Shown: positions 35,030-44,454, counted from the first letter of the stretch. The stretch is DNA of 64,000 nucleotides from an uncultured Bacteroidales bacterium (GCA_944323805.1 CALUTW010000011.1:1-64000), one strand, 5' to 3'. The notes: generated by a model not told the origin, from the letters alone. A program made the numbers and translations.

Positions 35030-36289
35030 ATGTCTGAGACAAAGTATTTTCCGGCTGCCGGAGATATCGAGGCGGCAGCAAGGGTCCTTGAAGAAATTCT
35101 TGAGCCCACCCCAATCAACAGAGACGGGAATCTTTCGGAGAAATATGAGGCTGACATCTTCCTGAAGAGGGAAGACCTGCAGATAGTACGGTCATACAAG
35201 ATACGAGGCGCATACAACAAGATACGCTCCCTTTCCGGGGAAGCCCTCAAAAACGGCATAGTATGCGCAAGTGCCGGCAATCATGCACAGGGAGTTGCCC
35301 TGTCATGCAACAGGCTGCACATAACCGGCTCAATCTATATGCCGACCACAACCCCGAAACAGAAAATAGAACAGGTCAAGATGTTCGGGAAAGAATATGT
35401 CCGCATTGTCCTGACCGGGGATACATTCGATGCGGCCAACACGGCAGCCATAAAGTATGCCGAGGAGAACGGCAAGACATTCATCCCTCCTTTCGATGAC
35501 CCGAAAATCATCGAGGGCCAGGGGACAATCGGGCTCGAGATGTCCAGGCAGTTCAAGTCGCCTGTCGACTACGTGTTCATCCCTATAGGGGGAGGCGGAC
35601 TGGCATCCGGCGTCGGGGCATATCTCAGGCAGGTATGGCCCGGTGTAAAGCTCATCGGGGTGGAGCCTGCAGGAGCCGCCTGCATGAAGACAGCCATCGA
35701 CCGGGGCGAGATCACGGATCTCGAGCATATCGACAAGTTTGTCGACGGTGCCGCAGTAAAGAAAGCCGGAAGCTACACTTTCGAAGTATGCCGCAAGGTA
35801 CTTGACGACATCGTCCTCGTGCCGGAGGGCGCCGTATGCACGACAATCATCGACATGTACAACAAGAGCGCCATTGTCGTCGAGCCTGCCGGGGCCCTTT
35901 CAATCGCGGCATTGAGGTTTTACGCCGACAGGATAAAAGGCAAACGTGTCGCCTGCATAGTGAGCGGAAGCAACAACGACATTACCAGGATGGAGGAAAT
36001 CAGGGAGAAATCGCTGATATATGAAGGCCTGAAACATTATTTCCTGGTCACTTTCCCGCAGAAGGCAGGTGCGATACTGTCTTTTGTGAGAGATGTCATA
36101 GGACCGACAGACGACCTTGTATATATCCAGTATATCAAGAAGACAAACAAGGAGGAAGGACCGGCTCTGATAGGCATAGAGGTTGCAGACAAAAGCGGCT
36201 ACGATGCGCTGATAAAAAGGATGGAAGAGCATCACATCGCATACGAATACATCAACGAGAACAACAAACTTTTTGAAATATTGATTTAA
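35030..36289 (+). CDS. ilvA: Threonine ammonia-lyase (biosynthetic type)
   Basis: 419 residues. PLP lysine in RSYKIRGAYNKI (about residue 60), SAGNHAQGVALSC, the phosphate-binding GGGGLASG loop and CIVSGSNND near the end of the catalytic part. A C-terminal regulatory domain of about 80 residues (YFLVTFPQKAGAILSFVRDV) is ACT-like and shorter than the two-domain E. coli form. It converts threonine to 2-oxobutanoate, the first step to isoleucine. ilvE follows 11 bp later. Catabolic TdcB-type enzymes lack this C-terminal domain, so the biosynthetic role is preferred. Confidence 0.93.
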   Translation: MSETKYFPAAGDIEAAARVLEEILEPTPINRDGNLSEKYEADIFLKREDLQIVRSYKIRGAYNKIRSLSGEALKNGIVCASAGNHAQGVALSCNRLHITGSIYMPTTTPKQKIEQVKMFGKEYVRIVLTGDTFDAANTAAIKYAEENGKTFIPPFDDPKIIEGQGTIGLEMSRQFKSPVDYVFIPIGGGGLASGVGAYLRQVWPGVKLIGVEPAGAACMKTAIDRGEITDLEHIDKFVDGAAVKKAGSYTFEVCRKVLDDIVLVPEGAVCTTIIDMYNKSAIVVEPAGALSIAALRFYADRIKGKRVACIVSGSNNDITRMEEIREKSLIYEGLKHYFLVTFPQKAGAILSFVRDVIGPTDDLVYIQYIKKTNKEEGPALIGIEVADKSGYDALIKRMEEHHIAYEYINENNKLFEILI

Positions 36290-36300
36290 ACCGTAGGGCT

Positions 36301-37335
36301 ATGGCAAATATAGACTGGACAAAACTCACTTTCTCGTACACCAAGACCAACACTATCCTCACATGCATATTCAAGGACGGCAAATGGGGAAATGTGGAGA
36401 GTCTTGACAATGACAATATTACCATCAGTTCCTTTGCCGGGGCGCTTCATTACAGCATAGAATGTTTCGAAGGGCTCAAGGCTTTCAGGGGAAAGGATGG
36501 CAAGGTCCGGATTTTCAGGCCAGAAGAGAATGCGGCACGTCTCCAGAGGTCTGCGAAATTCCTCGGCATCGAAGCGCCTTCGACAGAAATGTTCATTGAA
36601 ATGTGTATCCGCTGTGTAAAGGAGAACATGGATTTCCTTCCTCCTTACGGGACTTTCGCCTCCCTGTACCTGAGGCCGACCCTTATCGGCATCAACCCTC
36701 AGCTCGGGGTCAACTCGTCCAGGGATTGTCTCTTCATGATGCTGTGCTCCCCTGTCGGTGCATATACGGGCGGCAACCTGGAACCTATCAACGTCGCCAT
36801 CGCAAGGAACTATGACAGGGCTGCGCCTAACGGATGCGGATGCTACAAACTCGGAGGCAATTATGCCGCATCCCTGTATTCATACAATCTTGCCCACAAG
36901 CTGGGCTACAAGGCGGTCCTGTATCTCGACCCTGCGGAGAAGAAATATATTGATGAGTTCAATTCTTCCAACTTCTTTGCAATCAAGGGAAATACATACA
37001 TTACACCGAAGTCCGACTCCATCCTGCCGTCCATTACCAACAAGTCTCTCGAGGCGGCTGCGAAATATTGCGGGATGGAAGTCGAGCGCAGGAAAATCTC
37101 GGTTGACGAGCTGTCCGGGTTCGAGGAAACCGGAGAATGCGGCACTGCAGTGGTAATTACCCCTGTATATCAGATAGATGACAGGCCGTTCCTCGAGTCT
37201 GACCAGGTAACATCATACACATTCGGGTCAAAGACAGAATGCGGGCCGAAGAGTCTCAGGCTCTACAGGATGATTACCGGCATACAGTTCGGGGAAATCG
37301 AGGACCCGTTCGGCTGGTGCATCTTCGTAGAATAG
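36301..37335 (+). CDS. ilvE: Branched-chain amino acid aminotransferase
   Basis: 344 residues, the long BCAT type (EC 2.6.1.42). Markers are FEGLKAFRGKDGKVRIFRPEENAARLQRSA, FLPPYGTFASLYLRPTLIG, the PLP Lys in GCGCYKLGGNYAA, and EECGTAVVITPV-like C-terminal sequence here as ECGTAVVITPVYQI. Performs the last step of Ile, Leu and Val synthesis. With ilvA directly upstream the pair belongs to isoleucine synthesis. Confidence 0.95.
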   Translation: MANIDWTKLTFSYTKTNTILTCIFKDGKWGNVESLDNDNITISSFAGALHYSIECFEGLKAFRGKDGKVRIFRPEENAARLQRSAKFLGIEAPSTEMFIEMCIRCVKENMDFLPPYGTFASLYLRPTLIGINPQLGVNSSRDCLFMMLCSPVGAYTGGNLEPINVAIARNYDRAAPNGCGCYKLGGNYAASLYSYNLAHKLGYKAVLYLDPAEKKYIDEFNSSNFFAIKGNTYITPKSDSILPSITNKSLEAAAKYCGMEVERRKISVDELSGFEETGECGTAVVITPVYQIDDRPFLESDQVTSYTFGSKTECGPKSLRLYRMITGIQFGEIEDPFGWCIFVE

Positions 37336-37356
37336 GATATCAATCCAGGTGGCCGG

Positions 37357-38448
37357 TTATTTCGGTGCAATCCTGTACAGGAAGCCGGCCACTATTGCAA
37401 AAAGTATATTAGGCACCCACAGTGCGATTCCCGGCGGAAGGAAATCGGTATAGACGAACATCTGGCTGAAGCGCAGGAACAGGATATACGAGAAACTCAG
37501 CGCAATGCCTATCCCGATATTCCAGCCGATTCCGCCCCTCCTTTTCTTGGAGGACAATGCCACTCCCATGATTGTCAGGATAAAGGCTGAGAAAGGCAGG
37601 GCAAATCTGGTATGCTTTTCTATCAGGGCGACCTTCACATTCTCGTCGCCTCTCATCTTCTGCACATCTATCAGCTGGTTGAGCTTTTTCAGCGACAATG
37701 TCTCGACCGAGCCTTTCTGTACGTAGAGGTCATTTACTGTCAGGTTAATGACCGTATCCAGCTGTGCCCCGCTGCGGACATGGTCTTCAAGTGCGGTATT
37801 ATAGTCCCTGATAAAGTATTTCCTGAGATTCCAGCATCCCCCCGTACTGTCCCACACTGCCGTCTCTGCCGACAGCTTTGACACCAGCCTGTTGTCCCTG
37901 ACCCTTTCCAGGGTAAAGCGGTAGGCAGTCTTGTTCCATGCACTGAATGACTCGACGAATACGAATTCTCCCGGGGATATCTGGTAATGTATGTCACGGG
38001 CGGTTGTCCTGTTGTGGCCCTTTATATACTTGCTTTCGAACTCCACCCTTATCTCGTTGGACTTCGGTATCACGAAAAGGTTCAGGCTGAGGGAGAACAA
38101 TGCAATAAACGCAGCCGACACTATGTACGGCACCATCATCCTGTGGAAACTGATGCCGCACGACAGGATGGCCACTATCTCCGAGTTGGACGCCATCTTC
38201 GATGTGAAGAAGATCACGGTTATGAATACGAACAGCGGACTGAACATATTCATGAAATAAGGTATGAAATTGAGATAGTAGTCGAATATTATGGCGGACA
38301 GAGGTGCCTCATTGCTGACAAAGTCATCAATCTTCTCGCTGATGTCGAAGATAATCACGATGCCGATAATCAGCAGCAGGGCTATAAAGAAAGTGAATAT
38401 GAATTTCTTGATTATATACAGATCAAGCAGTCTGGGTCTGAGTTCCAT
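37357..38448 (-). CDS. LptF/LptG-family LPS-export permease
   Basis: 363 residues from ATG 38448 (MELRPRLLDLYIIKKFIF), 11 bp after the tgt stop; the frame runs on to 38502 but that start would overlap tgt. Three membrane helices at each end flank a periplasmic jellyroll (about 105-260). FALPFSAFILTIMGVALSSKKRRGGIGWNIGIG is the family's C-terminal signature. It would pair with an LptB ATPase and a second LptF/G; the other one in this window is the N-terminal half of the Fmt fusion at 31809. The tgt-permease pairing is conserved in Bacteroidota. Confidence 0.9.
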   Translation of the reverse strand: MELRPRLLDLYIIKKFIFTFFIALLLIIGIVIIFDISEKIDDFVSNEAPLSAIIFDYYLNFIPYFMNMFSPLFVFITVIFFTSKMASNSEIVAILSCGISFHRMMVPYIVSAAFIALFSLSLNLFVIPKSNEIRVEFESKYIKGHNRTTARDIHYQISPGEFVFVESFSAWNKTAYRFTLERVRDNRLVSKLSAETAVWDSTGGCWNLRKYFIRDYNTALEDHVRSGAQLDTVINLTVNDLYVQKGSVETLSLKKLNQLIDVQKMRGDENVKVALIEKHTRFALPFSAFILTIMGVALSSKKRRGGIGWNIGIGIALSFSYILFLRFSQMFVYTDFLPPGIALWVPNILFAIVAGFLYRIAPK

Positions 38449-38459
38449 AGCCTGTTCGT

Positions 38460-39590
38460 TTAAAGTCTTGTCATCAGTCTCGGGACAACGGCATCCTTCC
38501 ATGCCCTGAAATCTCCGGCCTTGATATGCTTCCTTGCTTCGCGGACGAGGTCAAGATAGAAGGCGAGGTTGTGCTCGCTGGCTATCTGCCCCGCAAATAT
38601 CTCCTTTGCAATGAAAAGATGCCGCAGATACGCTTTCGAATATGTCCTGTCGACAAATGATGTGCCTTTCGGGTCCAGCGGGGAGAAATCATCCGCCCAT
38701 TTCTGGTTCTTCATATTCATTATGCCGTCCCATGTAAACAGCATCCCGTTGCGTCCGTTGCGGGTAGGCATCACGCAGTCGAACATGTCGACGCCTCTGG
38801 CTATGCCTTCAAGAATATTGGCGGGAGTCCCGACTCCCATGAGATAGCGAGGCCTGTCGTCCGGCAGTATCGGACACACCACCTCCAGCATCTCGTACAT
38901 CTGCTCGGTAGGCTCTCCGACTGAAAGCCCTCCGATTGCATATCCCTCCCTGTCGAAGGATGCGGCATGCTCGGCGGCTTCCCTGCGCAGGTCAGGATAC
39001 ACACAGCCCTGAACAATCGGGAAGAATGTCTGGGAATACCCGTACAGCGGCTCAGTTGCATCGAAATGCCTTATGCAGCGCTCCAGCCACGCCTTGGTAA
39101 GGGTAAGGGACTTCCTGGCATATTCATATGACGCATCGCCAGGGGTACATTCATCGAGAGCCATTATTATGTCCCCGCCTATGATACGCTGCGTATCGAC
39201 ATTGTTCTCCGGGGTAAAGACATGCCTTGATCCGTCGATATGCGAGCGGAATGTACACCCGTCAGGGGTAAGTTTCCTTATCGGGGACAGGGAGAACACC
39301 TGGAATCCCCCGCTGTCAGTCAATATGGGCCTGTCCCACGAGATGAAGCGGTGGAGACCTCCTGCGGCCTTGAGGATATCAAGCCCCGGGCGCAAATACA
39401 GGTGATAAGTGTTGCCCAGGATGATTTCCGCCCCGATATCTTCCTTCAGATCCCTGTGATATATGCCCTTTACAGACCCGACAGTGCCTACCGGCATGAA
39501 GATAGGTGTCTCGATTGTCCCGTGGTCCGTGGTAATCACTCCGCATCTTGCACTGGACTGGCTGTCAGTATCTGTCTTGACGAATTTCAT
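38460..39590 (-). CDS. tgt: Queuine tRNA-ribosyltransferase
   Basis: 376 residues. Catalytic motifs: TDSGGFQVFSL (nucleophile region), GGDIIMALDECTPG (second Asp), GYAIGGLSVGEP, MGVGTPANILEGIARGVDMFDCVMPTRNGRNG. It swaps guanine 34 for the queuosine precursor in tRNAs for Asp, Asn, His and Tyr. Full length for the bacterial enzyme. The C-terminal zinc-site region reads AYLRHLFIAKEIFAGQIASEHNLAFY, where E. coli has Cys ligands; some Bacteroidota forms lack them. Immediately followed by the lptF/G gene. Confidence 0.95.
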   Translation of the reverse strand: MKFVKTDTDSQSSARCGVITTDHGTIETPIFMPVGTVGSVKGIYHRDLKEDIGAEIILGNTYHLYLRPGLDILKAAGGLHRFISWDRPILTDSGGFQVFSLSPIRKLTPDGCTFRSHIDGSRHVFTPENNVDTQRIIGGDIIMALDECTPGDASYEYARKSLTLTKAWLERCIRHFDATEPLYGYSQTFFPIVQGCVYPDLRREAAEHAASFDREGYAIGGLSVGEPTEQMYEMLEVVCPILPDDRPRYLMGVGTPANILEGIARGVDMFDCVMPTRNGRNGMLFTWDGIMNMKNQKWADDFSPLDPKGTSFVDRTYSKAYLRHLFIAKEIFAGQIASEHNLAFYLDLVREARKHIKAGDFRAWKDAVVPRLMTRL

Positions 39591-39622
39591 CCTGATATCC
39601 CTTTTACTGAAATTTCAAACTT

Positions 39623-39630
39623 CAAAGATA
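39623..39630 (-). promoter_or_regulatory. -7 promoter box for tgt
   Basis: Minus-strand TATCTTTG, 32 nt before ATG 39590. Together with the nupG-side box at 39653-39660 it makes a compact divergent promoter pair within 40 bp. Confidence 0.5.
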
Positions 39631-39652
39631 GTAAAAGTTGAATAAATACTCG

Positions 39653-39660
39653 TATATTTG
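39653..39660 (+). promoter_or_regulatory. -7 promoter box for the nucleoside symporter gene
   Basis: TATATTTG, 58 nt before ATG 39719. This supports ATG 39719 over the in-frame ATG at 39638, which lies upstream of the box. Confidence 0.5.
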
Positions 39661-39718
39661 TCAAGTTATAGGCCATATGGGCCTGTTCACGACGACACTA
39701 AACAGACCTTTAAGAAAT

Positions 39719-41023
39719 ATGAAGAATAAATCCGTAAGACTGCGGCTCATAGTAATGAATTTCCTGCAGTTTGCAATCTGGGGAGCCTACCTGACATCGA
39801 TGGGCAATTATCTCGGCAAGGCCGGACTGGCAGAAAACATCGGCTGGTTCTATTCAATGCAGGGCATCGTATCCATCTTCATGCCGGCACTGGTAGGGAT
39901 TATCGCAGACAAGATAATGCCAGCACAGAAAGTCCTCAGCCTGTGCCACGGGATAGCAGGTGTCACGATGCTGGCTGCCGGATATTATGGCATGACCGCC
40001 GGCTCTTCTGTGGAATTCGGGATATTGTTCCCTCTGTATTCGCTGAGCGTCGCATTCTTCATGCCGACCATAGCGCTGTCAAATTCTGTGGCGTACACAA
40101 TACTTGAAGACAACGGGTACGATACAGTCAAGGACTTCCCTCCTATCAGGGTATTCGGGACCATCGGCTTCATATGCAGCATGCTTTTCGTCAATTTCAT
40201 GAGGGACGGGCAAGGCGTGCAGTTCCAGGCGACATACAACCAGTTCCTGACTTCCGGTGCCCTCGGCGTCCTGCTGATGCTGTATGCATTCACGCTGCCG
40301 AATTGCCCTGTGAAGGCTTCGAAGGAAAAGGGCAGTCTGGCCGAAGCCCTCGGGCTCAAGGCGTTTACCCTGTTCAAGGACAGGAATATGGCCATCTTCT
40401 TCATATTCTCTATGATGCTCGGTGTCGCCCTGCAGATAACCAACGGATATGCCAACCCGTTCATCACAAGCTTCAAGGCCATTCCTGAATTCGCCGGGAC
40501 CTTCGGTGCGGAAAACGCCAATGCCCTCATCTCGATATCCCAGGTGTCGGAGACTCTCGGCATCCTGCTCATCCCGTTCGTCATGAAACGGTTCGGCATC
40601 AAGAAGGTCATGCTCATCGCCATGATTGCGTGGGTATTCCGGTTCGGGCTGTTCGGGGCAGGAAACCCCGGCTCCGGAGTATGGATGTTCATCCTGTCGA
40701 TGATTGTCTACGGAGTCGCGTTCGACTTCTTCAACATCTCCGGTTCCCTGTTTGTCAATGAAAAGACAACGGAAGACATCCGGTCAAGCGCACAGGGGCT
40801 CTTCATGCTGATGACCAATGGAATAGGGGCTTCAATCGGAATGATAGGCGCACAGGCCGTAGTCAACCACTTCACATATGCCGAAGAAATAGGCGGAGTC
40901 ATATACACTGTCGGCAACTGGAGTGCCGCATGGTATATCTTTGCCGGCTATGCGCTTGTCATCGCAGTACTTTTCGCAATCGTATTCAAGGACCCGTCCA
41001 AGGAGAAGATTGTCAGGCAGTAA
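39719..41023 (+). CDS. Nucleoside:H+ symporter (NupG/XapB family, MFS)
   Basis: 434 residues from ATG 39719 with about twelve membrane helices. The start MKNKSVRLRLIVMNFLQFAIWGAYLTSMGNYL is the family opening; GWFYSMQGIVSIFMPALVGIIADK and RSSAQGLFMLMTNGIGASIGM are further conserved segments. It imports nucleosides with protons across the inner membrane. It could feed the two nucleoside kinases elsewhere in the window. Which nucleosides are used cannot be told. A repeat fragment (41034-41057) follows the stop. Confidence 0.9.
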   Translation: MKNKSVRLRLIVMNFLQFAIWGAYLTSMGNYLGKAGLAENIGWFYSMQGIVSIFMPALVGIIADKIMPAQKVLSLCHGIAGVTMLAAGYYGMTAGSSVEFGILFPLYSLSVAFFMPTIALSNSVAYTILEDNGYDTVKDFPPIRVFGTIGFICSMLFVNFMRDGQGVQFQATYNQFLTSGALGVLLMLYAFTLPNCPVKASKEKGSLAEALGLKAFTLFKDRNMAIFFIFSMMLGVALQITNGYANPFITSFKAIPEFAGTFGAENANALISISQVSETLGILLIPFVMKRFGIKKVMLIAMIAWVFRFGLFGAGNPGSGVWMFILSMIVYGVAFDFFNISGSLFVNEKTTEDIRSSAQGLFMLMTNGIGASIGMIGAQAVVNHFTYAEEIGGVIYTVGNWSAAWYIFAGYALVIAVLFAIVFKDPSKEKIVRQ

Positions 41024-41033
41024 CGTCCGCTCA

Positions 41034-41057
41034 GCAAGCCTCGGAATTCCACCTTTT
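41034..41057 (+). repeat. 3'-UTR repeat fragment, copy R3 (box 1 only)
   Basis: Twenty-four bases identical at 22 positions to the GCAAGCCTTGAAATTCCACC-side arm of copy R1, read in the sense of the nupG-like gene that ends 10 bp before it. Box 2 and the outer stem are missing. It also lies next to the end of the second M3 peptidase gene on the other strand. Confidence 0.55.
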
Positions 41058-41080
41058 GGACATCTGTGAGGGCCTCCTTC

Positions 41081-43162
41081 TCAGTCGCCATCAAGGCCGA
41101 GCTTATGCATCAGGGCCTCAGACTCCGGCTCCCGGCCCATGAATCTCCTGAACAATACGGCAGGGTCTTCAGTCCCTCCCTTTGAAAGGATATTTTCCCT
41201 GAATGAGGCAGCGGTATCCCTGTTGAAGATACCTTCGGACTTGAAACGGGAAAAGGCGTCCGCCTCAAGCACCTCTGCCCATTTATATGAATAATATCCG
41301 GCAGCATATCCTCCTGAAAAGATATGCCCGAATGACGGGGAGATTGCCGTGCCTGGCACAAACGGAAGTACTGCCGAGCCGGAAAGGATCTTGTTCTCGA
41401 AGCAGCAGACATCGACATCCTCCTCAGGCTCTGACGGGGACTGTCCCGGCAAGGATTTCCGGTCGTGCCATGCCATGTCAAGGATTCCGAACTGCAGCTG
41501 CCTGACCTGCTGGTATCCTGCAAGATAATTCTTCGCATCTGTAATCCTGACGACAAGATCCTCAGGCATGGCTTCTCCCGTCCTGTAATCCCGGGCGAAC
41601 GAATTCAGAAATTCCGGCTCGTACGCCCAGTTCTCCATTATCTGCGACGGAAGCTCCACAAAATCCCTGGCCACATTAGTACCTGTCAATGACGGATATC
41701 TGCCCTCGGCGAGCATGCCGTGCAGGGCATGGCCGAACTCGTGCAGGAATGTGACAAGCTCGGAATGTGTCAGGAGCGACGGGGCCGATGGAGAAGGCTT
41801 GGTAAAATTGGTAACGATGCTTATGAGCGGACGGGACTCTACCCCGTCACGGATACCCTGTCCGCGGAATTCCGTCATCCATGCACCTCCCCTCTTGCCC
41901 GGCCTCGGGAAAAAGTCCGCATAGAAGAGCGCAAGATGTCTCCCGGACTCATCAGTGACCTCATAGACTTTTACATCCTTATGGTAGACAGGCAAGTCCG
42001 CGCGTTCGGCGAATTTCAGTCCATACAGTCTGCCGGCAAGACCGAGCACGGCATCTATGCATTTCTCAAGCTGGAAATACGGCTTAAGCATCTCTTCGTT
42101 CAAAGAAAAACGGGACTCCTGATACCGTTCCGACCAGAACGGGAAATCCCATGGCTGCAGGACCTCATCCCCGAAACCGTTTGTCCGGGCAAAAGCCGTT
42201 ATCTCTTCCACTTCCTTGCGGGCATATGGCAGGGTCGGCTCCAGAAGCCTGGACAGAAAAGACGCTACCGTATGCGGATTCCTTGCCATCCTTTCCTCCA
42301 GAGCATAGTCCGCATAAGTCCCGTAGCCGAGAAGAGAGGCAATTTCAATCCTCAATGCCACAATTCTCTTCAGAAGCCCGGTATTGTCATATTCGCCTCC
42401 CACTGCACGGGTACTCCTGCCCATATACATCTTTCTACGCAATTCCCTTCTGCGGCTGAACTTCATGAACGGCCCAAAGCTCGGTGCATCGAGAGTGTAT
42501 GCCCAGCCATCCAGCCCCTTTTCCGCCGCGGCAGCCGCACCCATTTCCACGACATAGTCCGGCAGACCGTCAAGGTCATCACGGTCAGTGACATGCAGGA
42601 AAAATGCGTTCGTCGCGGCAAGTACATTCTTGCCGAACTGCAAAGAAAGCACGGAAAGCTGTTCCACACATTCGCTGAACCGCTTCCTGCGGTCTGCGGG
42701 AAGGGCCGCCCCGTTGCGGGAAAATGACCTGTACGTCTCTTCCAGAAGCCGCATCTGCTCTCTGTCAAGCCCCAGACTGTCCTTTTGTTCATAGACTTTC
42801 CTGACCCTGTCGAAAAGACGGTCATTCAGTGACACATACATCGAATATCCGGTAAGCATCGGTGAGACTTCCTCCGCAATCTCCTGCATCCTGTCGTCCG
42901 ACTCCGCCTCCAGAAGATTGAAAAAGATGTCGGACACCCTGTCCAGAGTCCTTCCGCTGAACTCCAGTGCTTCAATCGTATTCCGGAAATCCGGCTCCGC
43001 GGGATTATCCACAATCGCGTCCACCTCCGCCCTGGCTTCGTCTATCCCGGCCCTGAAAGCCGGAAGATAATGTTCATTTCCTATAAGGTCGAACCGCGGT
43101 GCTCCGAAAGGCAGTGCAGATTCCGTCAAAAGCGGATTATTTTCCATAATATTATCATTCAT
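41081..43162 (-). CDS. M3-family zinc metallopeptidase, cytoplasmic form
   Basis: 693 residues. HEFGH zinc site at 474-478, followed by ARDFVELPSQIMENW, which holds the third ligand Glu. No signal peptide or lipobox, so it is probably cytoplasmic, unlike the lipoprotein paralogue at 4445-6757. The two share overall order (FGAPRFDLIGNEHYLPAFRAGI opening, MSYSARRDL-like versus MKFSRRRELRRKMYM segment, RPGKRGGAWM, GGYAAGYYSYKWAEVL). The likely job is to degrade small peptides after uptake. The start could also be ATG 43147 (MENNPLL); the difference is five residues. Confidence 0.93.
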   Translation of the reverse strand: MNDNIMENNPLLTESALPFGAPRFDLIGNEHYLPAFRAGIDEARAEVDAIVDNPAEPDFRNTIEALEFSGRTLDRVSDIFFNLLEAESDDRMQEIAEEVSPMLTGYSMYVSLNDRLFDRVRKVYEQKDSLGLDREQMRLLEETYRSFSRNGAALPADRRKRFSECVEQLSVLSLQFGKNVLAATNAFFLHVTDRDDLDGLPDYVVEMGAAAAAEKGLDGWAYTLDAPSFGPFMKFSRRRELRRKMYMGRSTRAVGGEYDNTGLLKRIVALRIEIASLLGYGTYADYALEERMARNPHTVASFLSRLLEPTLPYARKEVEEITAFARTNGFGDEVLQPWDFPFWSERYQESRFSLNEEMLKPYFQLEKCIDAVLGLAGRLYGLKFAERADLPVYHKDVKVYEVTDESGRHLALFYADFFPRPGKRGGAWMTEFRGQGIRDGVESRPLISIVTNFTKPSPSAPSLLTHSELVTFLHEFGHALHGMLAEGRYPSLTGTNVARDFVELPSQIMENWAYEPEFLNSFARDYRTGEAMPEDLVVRITDAKNYLAGYQQVRQLQFGILDMAWHDRKSLPGQSPSEPEEDVDVCCFENKILSGSAVLPFVPGTAISPSFGHIFSGGYAAGYYSYKWAEVLEADAFSRFKSEGIFNRDTAASFRENILSKGGTEDPAVLFRRFMGREPESEALMHKLGLDGD

Positions 43163-43207
43163 AAGACATCAGTTCCCGGCAATCAGCTCCGGAATCCGTT
43201 ACACCGT

Positions 43208-43654
43208 TCATTCCCCCTGACCGCCGGCCTGCGAATTTACGGATTTTTTCGCAGACATTGCCGACATTTCAGGCCCTATGCTGGACTGCACCTTCGACAC
43301 CGCACATATCTTTGTCGGGGTCATGATATATCTGATATCAAAGCAGCAGTATTCATCATGGCACCGGACCCGCCTGTAGGATGTCGAATATGACATGTCG
43401 AAGCCAAGGTGCTTCAGCTCCAGCAGGTCGATTGAATCTATCCCCAGCTTAAGGAGCTTCTCCAGTATGCCGTGATTCTTGTCCAGAGCATGCATGACCT
43501 TAAGCCTGGTAATGCGGCTGTTCCTGGCCTTGCGGTTGTGATAGGCATTCTTGCAATTCTCGCAGCAGAATTTCCGGTCGGGGCGGCCGTAATGTATCTC
43601 GTCCCCGCATTCAAGGCAGAACGATGTCCTGCCCCCGTCTGATTTATAGTCCAT
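43208..43654 (-). CDS. Small zinc-ribbon protein, unknown function
   Basis: 148 residues from ATG 43654 (MDYKSDGG). A Cys4-Cys cluster CLECGDEIHYGRPDRKF-CCENC suggests one zinc ribbon, followed by NAYHNRKARN and a basic helix (RITRLKVMHAL). The middle (HGILEKLLKLGIDSIDLLELKHLGFD) looks helical, and the C-terminal part is uncharged and probably disordered. I recall similar conserved hypothetical proteins in Bacteroidota but no function. The zinc ribbon and basic helix suggest nucleic-acid binding. A frame extension to 43705 is possible. Divergent from the ssb gene. Confidence 0.65.
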   Translation of the reverse strand: MDYKSDGGRTSFCLECGDEIHYGRPDRKFCCENCKNAYHNRKARNSRITRLKVMHALDKNHGILEKLLKLGIDSIDLLELKHLGFDMSYSTSYRRVRCHDEYCCFDIRYIMTPTKICAVSKVQSSIGPEMSAMSAKKSVNSQAGGQGE

Positions 43655-43970
43655 AGTGTCATTATTGGTCCTTCCAAAAATGACAAATACTTGTCTTGCC
43701 GTCAAATTAATGTGGCGAAATCAATGGATTCCCGATACGGTTTTTCTCTTTTTTGCAATGATTGCTCTTTTCCGGGCAAGGTCTGCGGATACGGTCTTCC
43801 CGCTAAAAAAATATCATGGTTTCAAAAAACAGAAAAATCCTCGCAAGAAAAAGAAACTTCCGCATTCAGACAGGGCAAAGGCATGGCCTCTTCAGATTAT
43901 TTTACCTTACTTTGCCCATACCTGCAGAGTGCGCACTACGGGCAGGACAAACATCAAAACAAATTGAACT
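43655..43970. other. 316-bp divergent intergenic region (zinc-ribbon gene / ssb)
   Basis: Holds a possible plus-strand -7 box for ssb (TACTTTG at 43908-43914), one base short of the consensus, and AT-rich sequence on the minus-strand side (TATTTGTC near 43690). No repeat, RNA gene or credible further protein was seen; the frames across it lack support. Confidence 0.5.
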
Positions 43971-44303
43971 ATGGAACAGTTGAACAGAATCGAGCTGAGG
44001 GGGAATGTCGGGAATATACGTGTTTCCAATGTAGGCGGCAATCAGGTGGCAAGGCTATCGCTGGCCACGAATTACATGTACAAGGCAAAGGACGGGGAAG
44101 CGGTTGTCGAGACCACATGGCACAATATTGTGGCATGGAGCGGAAAAGGGATGCCGGAGTTCTCGGCAATATCGAAAGGCTGTCCCCTGTATGTGTGCGG
44201 CAGGCTGAAGATATCCCGATATACCGGCAATGACGGCATCGAGAAACAGATTTATGAAGTGATTGCCAACAGGATGTCTGTCGTGGAGGACTCCGGGCAG
44301 TAG
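43971..44303 (+). CDS. ssb: Single-stranded DNA-binding protein, short form without acidic tail
   Basis: 110 residues, one OB fold: MEQLNRIELRGNVGNIRVSNV, RLSLATNYMYK, VVETTWHNIVAW, GCPLYVCGRLKISRYT and the closing strand QIYEVIANRMSVVED. It ends at EDSGQ, so the Gly-rich linker and DDDIPF-like tip that bind partner proteins are absent. It binds single-stranded DNA; a main, tailed SSB may lie elsewhere. A stem-loop follows (44335-44372). Confidence 0.85.
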   Translation: MEQLNRIELRGNVGNIRVSNVGGNQVARLSLATNYMYKAKDGEAVVETTWHNIVAWSGKGMPEFSAISKGCPLYVCGRLKISRYTGNDGIEKQIYEVIANRMSVVEDSGQ

Positions 44304-44334
44304 CCGCAGGGCCGGCATTCCTGAAGACATGGAA

Positions 44335-44372
44335 ACGGGGCCGCAGACGATGACACCGGAGTCCGGCCCCGT
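44335..44372 (+). terminator. GC-rich stem-loop after ssb
   Basis: Perfect ACGGGGCC/GGCCCCGT stem (44335-44342 and 44365-44372) around a 22-base loop, 31 nt after the ssb stop. No U-run follows, so it would be at most a factor-dependent or partial terminator. Confidence 0.45.
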
Positions 44373-44424
44373 CATAATGGATTTCCGTAACCGTCTTGAC
44401 GTACCCCTTTTCCGGGAAATAAAA

Positions 44425-44454
44425 TTGAATAATTAAAATTATGGATTATCTTTG
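44425..44454 (+). promoter_or_regulatory. Promoter of pflB, the best consensus match in the window
   Basis: TTG at 44425-44427, a 19-bp spacer and TATCTTTG at 44447-44454, exactly the TTG-N19-TAnnTTTG pattern. The leader is about 30 nt before ATG 44491. No fumarate/nitrate regulator or CRP-like site was identified. Confidence 0.75.
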
